A DNA stretch of 15,650 nt, from positions 1-15,650 of the forward strand of contig UREO01000026.1 of NCBI GenBank assembly GCA_900546895.1, in the 5' to 3' direction. A model generated the notes under the pieces. The model was not told the DNA's origin. It was given only the letters and a program-made list of their open reading frames with translations, and did not search any database. Positions 7,536-15,603 of this stretch are shown here, in pieces. Position numbers and translations under genes: made by a program. Within the stretch, counting starts at the first letter, position 1. Each line of letters opens with the position of its first letter. Source of the stretch: an uncultured Oscillospiraceae bacterium. Its GTDB lineage: Bacteria > Bacillota > Clostridia > Oscillospirales > Acutalibacteraceae.

Positions 7536-7564
7536 ATTATAAGGAATTACCGGATGAAAATCAA
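7536..7564 (-). promoter_or_regulatory. Predicted sigma-A promoter of the YfhO-family gene
   Basis: On the minus strand, TTGATT (7564-7559; 4/6 match to TTGACA) lies 17 nt from a perfect TATAAT (7541-7536). Transcription would begin near 7529, giving a leader of about 28 nt that contains the ribosome binding site. The -35 box starts within 4 nt of the T run of the tyrS terminator. Confidence 0.7.
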
Positions 7565-7566
7565 TC

Positions 7567-7602
7567 AAAACAGCCCGCCGCCGAAATTTCGGCGGCGGGC
7601 TG
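7567..7602 (-). terminator. Terminator of tyrS
   Basis: A perfect 32-base palindrome (7571-7602; arms CAGCCCGCCGCCGAAA and its complement) forms a very GC-rich hairpin 13 nt after the tyrS stop codon. On the minus strand it is followed by TTTTGATTGATTTT. The T run is short and interrupted, but the stem is very strong. It separates tyrS from the YfhO-family gene. Confidence 0.85.
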
Positions 7603-7615
7603 AGCGATTTTTGCG

Positions 7616-8845
7616 TTAATCAACCAGATTGACTTTGTGGAACACCTTTTTCCCCTTTTTAATTACCACATATTTTTTCTCGAAATGGTTTAGGGAAAGT
7701 TTCTCCGCGCTGGAAAGTATCTTCTCGTTATCGACTGAAATACCGCCCTGATCGATCAGACGTCTTCCCTCTCCTTTGGAAGGCGCCAGCTTTGTCAGGA
7801 CCAGCAGATCAAGCACGCCGATTTCCCCATCGGCAAAATTTGTCGCGGTAATGTCCGTGGAAGGCATGTTATCCGTGTCCTCGCCGCTGCCGAACAGCGC
7901 GCGTGCTCCTTCCTGCGCCTTTAACGCTTCCTGCTCGCCGTGAATCAGCTTAGTGACCTCAAACGCAAGGACTTCCTTGGCCTTGTTGAGTTCCCCGCCT
8001 TCCAGCTTCGCAAGCTCATTGATTTCCGGCAGCGGAAGGAACGTAAGGATTTTCAGGCATTTGATAACGTCGGCGTCGCCGATATTGCGCCAGTACTGGT
8101 AGAAGTCAAACGGCGTGGTCTTTTCGGGGTCCAGCCAGACAGCGCCCTTTTCGGTTTTGCCCATCTTTTTGCCCTCGCTGGTGGTCAGCAGGGTAAACGT
8201 CATACCGTAGGCTTCCTTACCCTCTTTGCGGCGAAGCAACTCGACGCCGCCGATAATATTGCTCCACTGGTCGTCGCCGCCAAGCTCCAGCTGACAGTTA
8301 TAGCGGTGGTTCAGTTCCAGAAAGTCATAGCTCTGCATGATCATATAATTCAGCTCAAAGAAAGAGAGACCCTTTTCCAGACGCTGCTTATAGCATTCAG
8401 CGGCAAGCATGCGGTTGACGGAAAAATGCACGCCGACATCGCGCAAAAACTCAATATAATTCAGATTCAGAAGCCAGTCGCCGTTGTTGGCCATAATCGC
8501 CTTGCCTTCCGAAAAATCAACCAGACGGGACATCTGCTTTTGGAAGCAGGCAATATTGTGGTCGATTTCCTCTTTGGTCAGCATTTTGCGCATATCGGAT
8601 TTTCCGGAAGGATCGCCGACCATGCCCGTTCCGCCGCCGAACAGCGCAATTGGCGTATGGCCGGCTCTTTGCATGTGCGCCATGACCATAATCTGCACAA
8701 AATGGCCTACGTGCAGGCTGTCGGCTGTCGGATCAAACCCGATATAGAATGTGGTTTTATGATTGTTGAGAAGATCCTGAATCTTCTCCTCGTCCGTCAT
8801 CTGGGCAATCAAGCCCCTTGCTTTGAGTTCTTCGAAAACTCCCAT
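7616..8845 (-). CDS. tyrS: Tyrosyl-tRNA synthetase
   Basis: TyrS charges tRNA-Tyr with tyrosine using ATP. The 409-residue class I enzyme has the HIGH-type motif in DSLHVGHFV (HVGH 45-48), the segment FGGGTGMVGDPSGKS (69-83), the tyrosine/ATP site LELGGDDQWSNIIGG (186-200), and the KMSKS-type loop as KKMGKT (226-231). A C-terminal S4 RNA-binding domain (about 340-409) contains LVLTKLAPSKGEGRRLIDQG. HVGH and KMGKT are accepted variants. GGAGGA (8857-8852) lies 6 nt before the ATG. The gene follows a T-box leader whose specifier codon is UAC, which independently supports the tyrosine assignment. Confidence 0.98.
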   Translation of the reverse strand: MGVFEELKARGLIAQMTDEEKIQDLLNNHKTTFYIGFDPTADSLHVGHFVQIMVMAHMQRAGHTPIALFGGGTGMVGDPSGKSDMRKMLTKEEIDHNIACFQKQMSRLVDFSEGKAIMANNGDWLLNLNYIEFLRDVGVHFSVNRMLAAECYKQRLEKGLSFFELNYMIMQSYDFLELNHRYNCQLELGGDDQWSNIIGGVELLRRKEGKEAYGMTFTLLTTSEGKKMGKTEKGAVWLDPEKTTPFDFYQYWRNIGDADVIKCLKILTFLPLPEINELAKLEGGELNKAKEVLAFEVTKLIHGEQEALKAQEGARALFGSGEDTDNMPSTDITATNFADGEIGVLDLLVLTKLAPSKGEGRRLIDQGGISVDNEKILSSAEKLSLNHFEKKYVVIKKGKKVFHKVNLVD

Positions 8846-8870
8846 AAAAAATCCTCCATTTCAGGGGGAT

Positions 8871-8902
8871 AAAAAACGCCCCCTGCTTATTTGCAGAGGG
8901 CG
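8871..8902 (-). terminator. T-box attenuator hairpin
   Basis: On the minus strand, CGCCCTCTGC (8902-8893) pairs with GCAGGGGGCG (8886-8877) around an AAATAA loop and is followed by six T residues (8876-8871). One G-U pair interrupts an otherwise perfect 10-bp stem. It ends 25 nt before the tyrS start codon. It may also stop read-through from the recN operon upstream. Confidence 0.93.
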
Positions 8903-9129
8903 GAAATAACCGCGGTACCACCTCAGTTCACCGTAACCTCGCGGATACGGCCTTACGGGTACAAAAAATACCCACGCGCTGTAACGTGCGCTTTCACGGC
9001 CAAATCTAATAGGAACCGTTCAATCTGGCGACTCCGGGATGTATTTCAGCCAAATCACGCGCCTGCTTACACCAGCCGCAGGCTCTCTTTGCCGGTTTTT
9101 TGACTTACTTCTTCCCATCAATGTCATTA
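8871..9129 (-). promoter_or_regulatory. Tyrosine T-box leader (tRNA-sensing riboswitch) of tyrS
   Basis: The leader reads uncharged tRNA-Tyr and prevents premature termination when tyrosine is short. On the minus strand, stem I contains AGAGAGCC and GGCTGGTG (about 9088-9070), the AG-bulge/distal-loop signature. The specifier loop follows, with GAAATACATCC, in which UAC (9043-9041) is a tyrosine codon. The T-box sequence AACTGAGGTGGTACCGCGG (8928-8910) is canonical. Its UGGU bulge pairs with an ACCA tRNA end, as expected for tRNA-Tyr with discriminator A. The attenuator hairpin follows immediately. This leader explains nearly the whole gap between tyrS and recN. Confidence 0.97.
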
Positions 9130-9135
9130 TACTGC

Positions 9136-9164
9136 ATTATACCTAATTCCCTCCGCATTGTCAA
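9136..9164 (-). promoter_or_regulatory. Consensus sigma-A promoter of the tyrS T-box transcript
   Basis: A perfect -35 TTGACA (9164-9159) and a perfect -10 TATAAT (9141-9136) are separated by exactly 17 nt on the minus strand. Transcription would start near 9129, ahead of stem I. The -35 box contains the recN TGA stop codon (9163-9161). A second TATAAT at 9131-9126 has no suitably spaced -35. Confidence 0.88.
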
Positions 9165-10843
9165 GACGATCCGTGCTTTTTGGCAAGCCTGAGCATTTCC
9201 GCCGCATTTTCCAGCAGCAGCGGCGTGATCTGCGCTCCGCCCATAATTCTTGCCAGTTCCTGCTTCCTTCCCTCGTAATCCAGCTCGGTCACGTCGGTGA
9301 AGGTTTTGTTCTCTCGGACCTGCTTTTTGATTAAGAACTGCGTGTCGGCCAAAGCGGCTATCTGCGCCAGATGCGTTACGCAGATCACCTGACGGTGGCC
9401 CGCGACCTCATGCAGCTTTAAGCCGACCTTCTGCGCCGCACTTCCGCTGATGCCGGTGTCGACCTCGTCGAAAATCAGCGTGTCAATGTCATCTTTCCCG
9501 GCAAGTACTGTTTTAATGGAAAGCATAATACGGGAAAGCTCGCCGCCGGAGGCGATTTTTGCAATCGGCTTGGCCGGCTCGCCCGCGTTCACCGAAATCA
9601 GGAACTGAAGCTTGTCGCAGCCGAGCGGATTCAGCGGGCATCCCTCCTGCTGTACCTGAAAATCGATGCTTGGCATATCCAGAAAGCGGAGCTCTTCCTT
9701 TACCCTTTTCGTAAAGGCCCGTGCCGCCTCTTTGCGGCAGGCGGAAATCTTTTTCGCAAGTCTCTCCGCCTCTGCCTTTGCCTTTTGATATTCCTTTGTC
9801 ATCTGCAGGATTTTTTCATCCGAAAGCTGGATATCCTCCAGCTGGGCCTTCGATTTTTCGAGAAAATCGATCATATTTTCCACGGAGCCGCCGTATTTCC
9901 GACCAAGGCGATAAAGGACGTCCAGCCGGTCCTCTATCCTCTCAAGGTCCGCGGGATCATATTCCAGCTCCGAAGAGAAACCGCGGAGTTCCTCGCCGCA
10001 GTCCTCCAGATCGTAGCGGATATTTTTGATTCTTTCGGAAAGCTCATGGATTTCCGGCAGGTATTTTTCCGTTTCGGACAGAGCGTCCGAAGCGGAAGCG
10101 ACGGCGGACAAAGCGCCGTCAAAGCTTTCTTCCCCGTTCAGGGCCGATTGCACCGTATGAATTGCCGAGGCGATTTTTTCGCTGTTTAAATAGCGGGTGC
10201 GGATTTTATTCAGTTCTTCCTGCTCGCCGGCCCGCAGACCGGCGGTCTCCAGTTCATTGATCTGATAAGTCAGCAGATCAATCTGTCTTGCTTTCTGTGC
10301 CTCGTCCATATCAAAGGCATCCAGTGCGCTTTTCATATGCTGCATATTGCTGAAAGCGGCGCGATACTCCGAAAGCAGTGCCTCTGGCACGCCCATGCGG
10401 TCGATGTACCGGATATGTAAATCGGGCGACAGCAGGTCATAGCTCTCGTGCTGGCCGTGAATGCTGATCAGCATGACTCCGATCTCTTTCAAAACGGATA
10501 CGGTTGCCGGACGTCCGTTGATGCGGCACACGGCTTTGCCGTCGGTATGGATTTCGCGCTGAATCATGACGGAACCATCTTCTTCCGGCGCATAGCCGAA
10601 TTCCGCCAGCTTATGGACGGCCTGTTCCCCCAGGTCGGAAAAAACGGCGGTGACAAAAGCGGAACGCGCCCCGGTCCGCACAAGCTCGCGCGAGGTTCTT
10701 TCCCCCAAAATCGCGTTGATGGAATCAATAACAATGGATTTTCCGGCTCCGGTTTCCCCGGTCAGAACGTTCAGGCCGGGGTGAAAATCAATCCCGGTCT
10801 TTTCAATCACAGCAATATTTTCGATGTAAAGCTGAGAAAGCAT
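9161..10843 (-). CDS. recN: DNA repair protein RecN
   Basis: RecN is an SMC-like ATPase that gathers DNA ends at double-strand breaks for recombination repair. The 560-residue protein has Walker A GETGAGKS (29-36), the Q-loop region SIHGQHESYDLL (127-138), and a long central coiled-coil section (about 150-380). The ABC signature SGGELSRIMLSIKT begins at 432, Walker B LIFDEVDTGISG at 456, and the switch histidine lies in VTHLAQIAALAD (about 489-500). An in-frame GTG at 10852 overlaps the argR TGA as GTGA. I prefer the ATG at 10843, which gives MLSQLYIEN as in typical RecN proteins. It has GGGTGA (10854-10849) 5 nt upstream, but both sites are weak. It is the last gene of its operon, and the tyrS promoter overlaps its stop codon. 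Confidence 0.96.
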   Translation of the reverse strand: MLSQLYIENIAVIEKTGIDFHPGLNVLTGETGAGKSIVIDSINAILGERTSRELVRTGARSAFVTAVFSDLGEQAVHKLAEFGYAPEEDGSVMIQREIHTDGKAVCRINGRPATVSVLKEIGVMLISIHGQHESYDLLSPDLHIRYIDRMGVPEALLSEYRAAFSNMQHMKSALDAFDMDEAQKARQIDLLTYQINELETAGLRAGEQEELNKIRTRYLNSEKIASAIHTVQSALNGEESFDGALSAVASASDALSETEKYLPEIHELSERIKNIRYDLEDCGEELRGFSSELEYDPADLERIEDRLDVLYRLGRKYGGSVENMIDFLEKSKAQLEDIQLSDEKILQMTKEYQKAKAEAERLAKKISACRKEAARAFTKRVKEELRFLDMPSIDFQVQQEGCPLNPLGCDKLQFLISVNAGEPAKPIAKIASGGELSRIMLSIKTVLAGKDDIDTLIFDEVDTGISGSAAQKVGLKLHEVAGHRQVICVTHLAQIAALADTQFLIKKQVRENKTFTDVTELDYEGRKQELARIMGGAQITPLLLENAAEMLRLAKKHGSS

Positions 10844-10848
10844 TGCAA

Positions 10849-11298
10849 TCACCCAACCATTTTTTTAAGTTCAGCAACCAGCTGCTGTGCATGGTCTTCG
10901 TCCCTCATCGCAATAAAAATAGTATCGTCCCCGGCCAGAGTGCCGACGGCACCCTGCCAGTGCATGGTGTCCATTGCCGCGCAAACAGCCTGCGCCATGC
11001 CCGCGTGGCATTTGATTACCACCAGATTGCACGCGTAGTCAATCTGCACCGCGGAATCGGAGAGGAGGGAATAAAATTTAGAGGAGTAATCGGCCGTGCC
11101 GCTTCTGCCGGTGGAGTATCTGTATTTTCCGTCGTGGGACAAAGTCTTGATCAGCCTGAGCTCTTTGATATCGCGGGAAACGGTGGCCTGGGTTACTTCA
11201 AAACCGTCTTCGCGCAGGCGGCGCAGCAGTTCTTCCTGAGTATCAATCGCGTATTCGTTAATCAATTCAAGGATTTTTGCGTGTCGTCGTGTTTTCAA
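10849..11298 (-). CDS. argR: Arginine repressor ArgR/AhrC
   Basis: ArgR is an arginine-binding hexameric regulator that represses arginine synthesis and can activate arginine breakdown. The 149-residue protein has an N-terminal winged helix with the recognition segment TQATVSRDIKEL (36-47). Its C-terminal oligomerisation/arginine-binding domain carries GTLAGDDTIFIA (119-130), whose two aspartates are the expected ligand contacts. The start is TTG: GAGGAG (11312-11307) lies 8 nt upstream and no ATG or GTG fits the conserved N-terminus. It begins one base after the nadK stop. I did not find a convincing ARG box in the window, so its targets are probably elsewhere. The nadK-argR-recN order is common in Clostridia and Bacilli. 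Confidence 0.96.
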   Translation of the reverse strand: MKTRRHAKILELINEYAIDTQEELLRRLREDGFEVTQATVSRDIKELRLIKTLSHDGKYRYSTGRSGTADYSSKFYSLLSDSAVQIDYACNLVVIKCHAGMAQAVCAAMDTMHWQGAVGTLAGDDTIFIAMRDEDHAQQLVAELKKMVG

Positions 11299-11299
11299 T

Positions 11300-12157
11300 T
11301 CAATTTCTCCTCTCGGCTAATTTTTCGTTCACTACCTCATAAAAATTATCGTCTTTTAATTTAATAATTCTCACCATACGCTCTGAACGGCAAAAATCAA
11401 TTTTCTGATTATCGGCAATCTGAATAAAAGTATCTCCGTCCACGGACAAAATAATCTCGCTTTTATAGTGGGAACACGCCGTTACGCTCAGCTTGGCGTC
11501 CGGCCCGAAAATAACCGGCCTTGTCAGCAGGGAATGCGGACAGATCGGCGAAAGCAGAATACAGTTGATGCTCGGGTCGATCACAGGGCCTCCGGCGGAA
11601 AGGGAATATGCGGTCGAGCCGGTGGGAGTGGAAATAATCAGGCCGTCCGCCCTGTATTCGCAGACATTTTTGTCATTGAAGTGAACAGAGATATCCAGGA
11701 TCCGGGAAAGCGCTCCGCGGGCGATCACCGCGTCATTCAGCGCCAAATGGATTTCTTCTTTTTCCTGATTGACCAGCCGGATTTCCAGCATCATACGGTT
11801 TTCGATGGTATAGTCCCCGTCGATCAGCTTTTTCAGCTTGTCAAGTTCGTCCGTTTCCAGTCCGGCAACAAAACCGAGCCGCCCCACATTGATGCCCAAA
11901 ATCGGCTTTTCTGCTACGGCGGCATGCCGGGAAGAGTGAATAATGGTTCCGTCGCCGCCAACGGCGATGACCGCGTCGCAGTCGGACATCATTTTATCAA
12001 AATCATCATAAAAGACAATGTGTGAATTTGGAAAACAGCTTTTCAGATTTAATCGCATGCATACCTCCGCGCCGAATTTCTGCAGCGTTTCCGCCACCCG
12101 CGTGGTATGAAGCTGTGCATTGTGCTTGCTTAAATTCGGCATAATCGCTATTTTCAA
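11300..12157 (-). CDS. nadK: NAD kinase
   Basis: NadK phosphorylates NAD to NADP using ATP or polyphosphate. The 285-residue protein shows the catalytic motif VGGDGT (66-71), LALNDAVIARG (138-148), and the signature TPTGSTAYSLSAGGP (177-191), with the glycine-rich NAD site around 171-190. The frame also offers GTG starts at 12169 and 12166, which overlap the end of tlyA. I prefer the TTG at 12157 because it gives MKIAIMPNLS, the usual NadK opening, and has GGTGGTG (12170-12164) 6 nt upstream. It would then begin one base after the tlyA TAA, the same spacing as argR after nadK. Function is secure; the start is moderately sure. Confidence 0.95.
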   Translation of the reverse strand: MKIAIMPNLSKHNAQLHTTRVAETLQKFGAEVCMRLNLKSCFPNSHIVFYDDFDKMMSDCDAVIAVGGDGTIIHSSRHAAVAEKPILGINVGRLGFVAGLETDELDKLKKLIDGDYTIENRMMLEIRLVNQEKEEIHLALNDAVIARGALSRILDISVHFNDKNVCEYRADGLIISTPTGSTAYSLSAGGPVIDPSINCILLSPICPHSLLTRPVIFGPDAKLSVTACSHYKSEIILSVDGDTFIQIADNQKIDFCRSERMVRIIKLKDDNFYEVVNEKLAERRN

Positions 12158-12158
12158 A

Positions 12159-12971
12159 TTATTCACCACCGTTTAATTCATGATGCGATTCTTCCACCAA
12201 TGCTTCTATATTCAGCGGAACACTTTCCGGTTTCTCCGATTTTTGAAGGTAAACCAGATACTCAATATTTCCCTCCGGCCCTTTTACCGGGGAATAAGTC
12301 AGGCCCAGAACGGAAAATCCGTGTTCCAGCACAAAGCCGACGATTTTTTCAATCACTTCCCGGTGAACCGCCTGATCGCGTACCACGCCTTTTTTGCCTA
12401 CTTTCCCCCGTCCCGCTTCAAACTGGGGCTTAATCAGGCAGACAGCCTGTGCGTTTTCCGCCATGAACTCCCTAGCGACGGGAAGAACCAGGCAAAGGGA
12501 AATAAAAGAGACATCTACGCTGAAAAAATCAATGTCGTCCGGCACCTGCTCCCGTGTAAGGTAACGAACATTGGTGCGCTCCAGATTCACGACCCTTGGG
12601 TCGGTGCGCAGCTTCCACGCGAGCTGCCCGTAGCCAACGTCGATGGAGTAGACCTTTTTCGCGCCGTTCTGCAGCATACAGTCCGTAAAGCCGCCGGTAG
12701 AAGCACCGATATCCATCGTGATTTTCTCTTTCAGCTCAATCGGAAAAGCCGCCATGGCTTTTTCCAGCTTCCAGCCGCCGCGGCTCACATAGGGCATGGT
12801 TTCCCCTCGAATTTCTATTTTCGTACCGACCGGAAGCATGGTCCCGGGCTTGTCGGACTTCTGATGGTCGATATAGACGTTGCCCATCATAATCATCGCC
12901 TTGGCCTTTTCCCTGCTTTCGGCAAGGCCCTGGTCAAACAGCAGACAGTCCAGTCTTTTTTTCTCTATCAC
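12159..12971 (-). CDS. tlyA: TlyA-family rRNA 2'-O-methyltransferase
   Basis: TlyA-type enzymes methylate cytidine 2'-hydroxyls in ribosomal RNA (16S and/or 23S); older annotation calls them hemolysin A. The 270-residue protein has an N-terminal S4 RNA-binding domain (about 5-65) followed by an FtsJ/RrmJ-like methyltransferase. Key segments are SRGGWKL (63-69) with the first catalytic lysine, the SAM motif DIGASTGGFTDCML (87-100), SVDVSFIS (151-158), and LIKPQFEAGRGKVGKKGVVRD (179 on) with the second lysine and acidic residue. This fits the K-D-K-E tetrad of the fold. The start is GTG at 12971, overlapping the dxs stop as GTGA, with GGAG 8 nt upstream. The dxs-tlyA-nadK order is standard in Firmicutes. 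Haemolytic activity should not be assumed. Confidence 0.95.
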   Translation of the reverse strand: MIEKKRLDCLLFDQGLAESREKAKAMIMMGNVYIDHQKSDKPGTMLPVGTKIEIRGETMPYVSRGGWKLEKAMAAFPIELKEKITMDIGASTGGFTDCMLQNGAKKVYSIDVGYGQLAWKLRTDPRVVNLERTNVRYLTREQVPDDIDFFSVDVSFISLCLVLPVAREFMAENAQAVCLIKPQFEAGRGKVGKKGVVRDQAVHREVIEKIVGFVLEHGFSVLGLTYSPVKGPEGNIEYLVYLQKSEKPESVPLNIEALVEESHHELNGGE

Positions 12972-14824
12972 TTTTTGTACTCCGTCAATATCATATTTAC
13001 CATTCCCTTGTCGTCCAGGCCAAGGGCGCTGAGCGACTGCAGCATGGTCGCATGGGGAACAAAGTTGGTGATCGCGCGTAAGAAGAACTCACCGCGGTAC
13101 CCGCTCTGGGACAGCAGATAGCTGAAATGCTCCCCGATTCCTCCCTGCTGGATTCCTTCTTCAAAGAAAAAGACTTGTTTCGCGGCCGCAGCTTCCGCTA
13201 CCGCATCCCTGTCCACCGGAGTAATCCGGTTCAGCTTGATAATTCTCGCAGAGATCCCGGACTCTTTCAGCGAGGTGATGGCCTTGCAGGCCAGAGAAAA
13301 TAAACGGCCGTAAGTCACGATCGCCAACTCTGCCCCATCCTGTCCGTAAGTGTCGTACGCTTTTCCGGTGCTTTCAAAGTCAAAGGGCTTAAACATCGGT
13401 TTTCCGCGCGGATAGCGCACGGCAGAAACGCCTTCGCACTGGTAAAGCGCCTGCTGGAACGAAAAATAAAGCTCGTCATAGAAAGCCGGAGAATAAACGG
13501 TAATACCAGGGACGGTACTCAAAAAAGCCACGTCAAAGATACCCTGATGCGTTTCGCCGTCGTCGCCGACAACGCCCGCCCGGTCAATGGCCAACGTCAC
13601 TTTTACACGCTGGATGGCCGCGTCATGAATAATCTGATCGTAACCGCGCTGTAAAAACGTGGAGTAAATCGCGCATACGGGAAGCATGCCGCCCGCGGCA
13701 AGACCGCCGGCAAAGGTGACCGCGTGCTCTTCCGCAATCCCCACATCGAAGAAGCGGCCGGGAAACTGCTTTGCAAACCCTGTCAGACCGGTTCCCATCT
13801 GCATCGCTGCGGTAATCGCGCAGATTTTTTCATCCTTGTTTGCCAGCGCACAAAGATGGCTGCCGAAAACACTGGAAAAATTCTCACCGGCGGGGGCAGC
13901 TTTTCCCGTCTTAATATCGAAGCTGGCTATTCCGTGAAAAGCTCCCGGATTCTGTTCCGCATACGGATAACCCTTTCCTTTGCGGGTAATTACATGGAGC
14001 AAAACCGGATGATTGATATTTTTGACATTTTCCAGAACATCAATCAGTTTTCCCAAATCATGACCGTCAAACGGCCCGTAATAATAAAAGCCCATATCTT
14101 CAAAAATGGTGCTGTTATATAATATCTGCTTTAAAGCAGCCTTTGATTTCGAAAGAAAATGGTGGAGCGGCTTTCCTACGTGAGGAAGCCGGTTCAGCGC
14201 GGTTTCAACATTACCCTTTGCCTTGAAATAACCGGGCTTTGTGCGAATATGTGCCAAATAGCGGGCAATGGAACCGACATTGCGTGAAATAGACATTTTA
14301 TTGTCATTTAGAATGACAATAAAATTCTTCTTGAAGCGCCCAGCGTTGTTTAGCCCTTCATAGGCCAGACCGCCGGTCAGAGCACCGTCTCCGAGCAGAG
14401 AAATGACGTGGCCGGGCTCTCCGGCAAGAAGCTTTGCGTTGGCGATTCCCAGCGCAGCGGAGATGGAGGTACTGCTGTGCCCCACGTTAAAAGCGTCGTA
14501 GCTGCTTTCCATACGGTTCGGATAGCCGGAAAGGCCGCCCTGCATCCGGATGGTGGAAATGGTGTCGCGCCTTCCGGTCAGAATCTTATGGGTATAGGCC
14601 TGATGCCCGACGTCCCAGACGATCCTGTCGTCCTTGGAACTGAAAACACGGTGCAGCGCAACCGTTAATTCAACGACCCCCAGATTGGAAGCCAGATGTC
14701 CTCCGTTATTGGAAACGGTCTTAATGATTTTTTCGCGAATTTCATCGCACAATTCATAAAGTTCATCCAGAGAAAGCTTTTGCAAGTCCTCCGGAAAATT
14801 AATTTGATTTAAAAGGTTGTCCAT
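12968..14824 (-). CDS. dxs: 1-deoxy-D-xylulose-5-phosphate synthase
   Basis: Dxs joins pyruvate and glyceraldehyde 3-phosphate with thiamine diphosphate, the entry step of the MEP isoprenoid pathway. The 618-residue protein has full family length. It shows GGHLASNLG (His43), GHQAYTHKILTGR (His74, His79), the thiamine diphosphate/Mg site GDGALTGG (145-152) with NDN (173-175), the catalytic glutamate in GIAEEHAVTF (Glu365), and DRAGVVGDDGETHQG (414-428) in the pyrimidine domain. A transketolase C-terminal domain follows. A TTG at 14836 would add 4 residues but overlaps the ribosome binding site. GAGG (14834-14831) lies 6 nt before the ATG at 14824, so I use that. It follows folD after 51 nt with no clear promoter or terminator, and overlaps tlyA by 4 nt. 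Confidence 0.97.
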   Translation of the reverse strand: MDNLLNQINFPEDLQKLSLDELYELCDEIREKIIKTVSNNGGHLASNLGVVELTVALHRVFSSKDDRIVWDVGHQAYTHKILTGRRDTISTIRMQGGLSGYPNRMESSYDAFNVGHSSTSISAALGIANAKLLAGEPGHVISLLGDGALTGGLAYEGLNNAGRFKKNFIVILNDNKMSISRNVGSIARYLAHIRTKPGYFKAKGNVETALNRLPHVGKPLHHFLSKSKAALKQILYNSTIFEDMGFYYYGPFDGHDLGKLIDVLENVKNINHPVLLHVITRKGKGYPYAEQNPGAFHGIASFDIKTGKAAPAGENFSSVFGSHLCALANKDEKICAITAAMQMGTGLTGFAKQFPGRFFDVGIAEEHAVTFAGGLAAGGMLPVCAIYSTFLQRGYDQIIHDAAIQRVKVTLAIDRAGVVGDDGETHQGIFDVAFLSTVPGITVYSPAFYDELYFSFQQALYQCEGVSAVRYPRGKPMFKPFDFESTGKAYDTYGQDGAELAIVTYGRLFSLACKAITSLKESGISARIIKLNRITPVDRDAVAEAAAAKQVFFFEEGIQQGGIGEHFSYLLSQSGYRGEFFLRAITNFVPHATMLQSLSALGLDDKGMVNMILTEYKK

Positions 14825-14875
14825 TCCGTACCTCAACTGGCAGCCGCCGGGCGCAGTATACCGGGATTCCGCATT

Positions 14876-15603
14876 TTACAGAGTCATCCCGTTCTGACGT
14901 TTCGCCGCGGCAACTGTATTTTTAAGGAGCATCGCAATCGTCATAGGACCGACACCGCCCGGAACAGGAGTTATGTAAGACGCTGTTTTTTCCACATTGG
15001 CAAAATCCACGTCTCCGCACAGTTTTCCGTTTTCATCGCGGTCCATTCCCACATCGATCACCGCCGCACCCGGTTTCACCATATCCGCGGTAACAAACTT
15101 CGGTTTGCCGACCGCCGCGACAAGAATATCGGCCTGTCTGCATACTTCCTTTAGGTTTTTTGTCCTGCTGTGGCAGATGGTCACCGTTCCGTTATGATGC
15201 AGGAGCAGCATGGCCATCGGCTTGCCGACAATATTGCTTCTGCCGATTACGACACAGCTCTTTCCTTCGATTTCAATTTTTTCATGGCAGAGAAGCTCAA
15301 TGACCCCCGCGGGAGTGCAGGGCAGGAAATGATAATTTCCGATCATAATTCTGCCCACATTGGAAGGGTGGAAGGCGTCTACGTCCTTTTCGGGATCAAT
15401 GGCTTCCACCACCGCCTTTTCATCCAATCCGTCCGGCAGCGGGGATTGAACCAAAATACCGTTAATGTCTTTTTTTACGTTCAGTTTCGCGACCAGGTCC
15501 ATGATTTCTTTTTGAGAAGCGGATGCGGGCAGGGCGTATTCTTCCGAATAGATTCCCGCCTGAGCGCAGGCCTTTTTTTTATTGTTTACATATGTCCTTG
15601 ACG
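14876..15603 (-). CDS. folD: FolD, methylenetetrahydrofolate dehydrogenase/cyclohydrolase (5'-truncated by the contig end)
   Basis: FolD interconverts 5,10-methylene-, 5,10-methenyl- and 10-formyl-tetrahydrofolate with NADP. The frame continues upstream of the internal Met at 15502 all the way to the adapter. That upstream part encodes SRTYVNNKKKACAQAG, which holds the family's catalytic Tyr-x3-Lys pair (visible residues 4 and 8). The true start is therefore missing. About 241 residues are present, and roughly the first 40-45 of a usual length near 280 are absent. Other motifs are DGILVQSPLPDG, GRSNIVGKPMAMLL (NADP-binding region), HSRT, and the C-terminal TPVPGGVGPMTIAMLL. The truncation is technical, not a biological break. 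It leads into dxs on the same strand. Confidence 0.95.

Noticed and set aside
7571..7602. Perfect 32-base palindrome as an operator or recombination site
   Set aside because: Its place just after the tyrS stop and the T-rich sequence beyond it fit an intrinsic terminator better.
7940..8872. 310-residue frame antisense to tyrS
   Set aside because: It mirrors the tyrS frame, has no recognisable domain or ribosome binding site, and runs into the T-box terminator.
12180..13121. 313-residue frame antisense to tlyA and the end of dxs
   Set aside because: It spans two real genes on the other strand and shows no protein-family pattern.
14876..15502. A short 208-residue FolD starting at the Met at 15502
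   Set aside because: The frame stays open upstream and encodes the catalytic Tyr-x3-Lys segment, so the Met is internal.
47..15603. CRISPR array, tRNA/rRNA genes, insertion sequences, phage or toxin-antitoxin genes
   Set aside because: I found no direct-repeat series, cloverleaf, transposase motif or small gene pair; all gaps over 300 bases are explained by the lysine riboswitch and T-box leaders.
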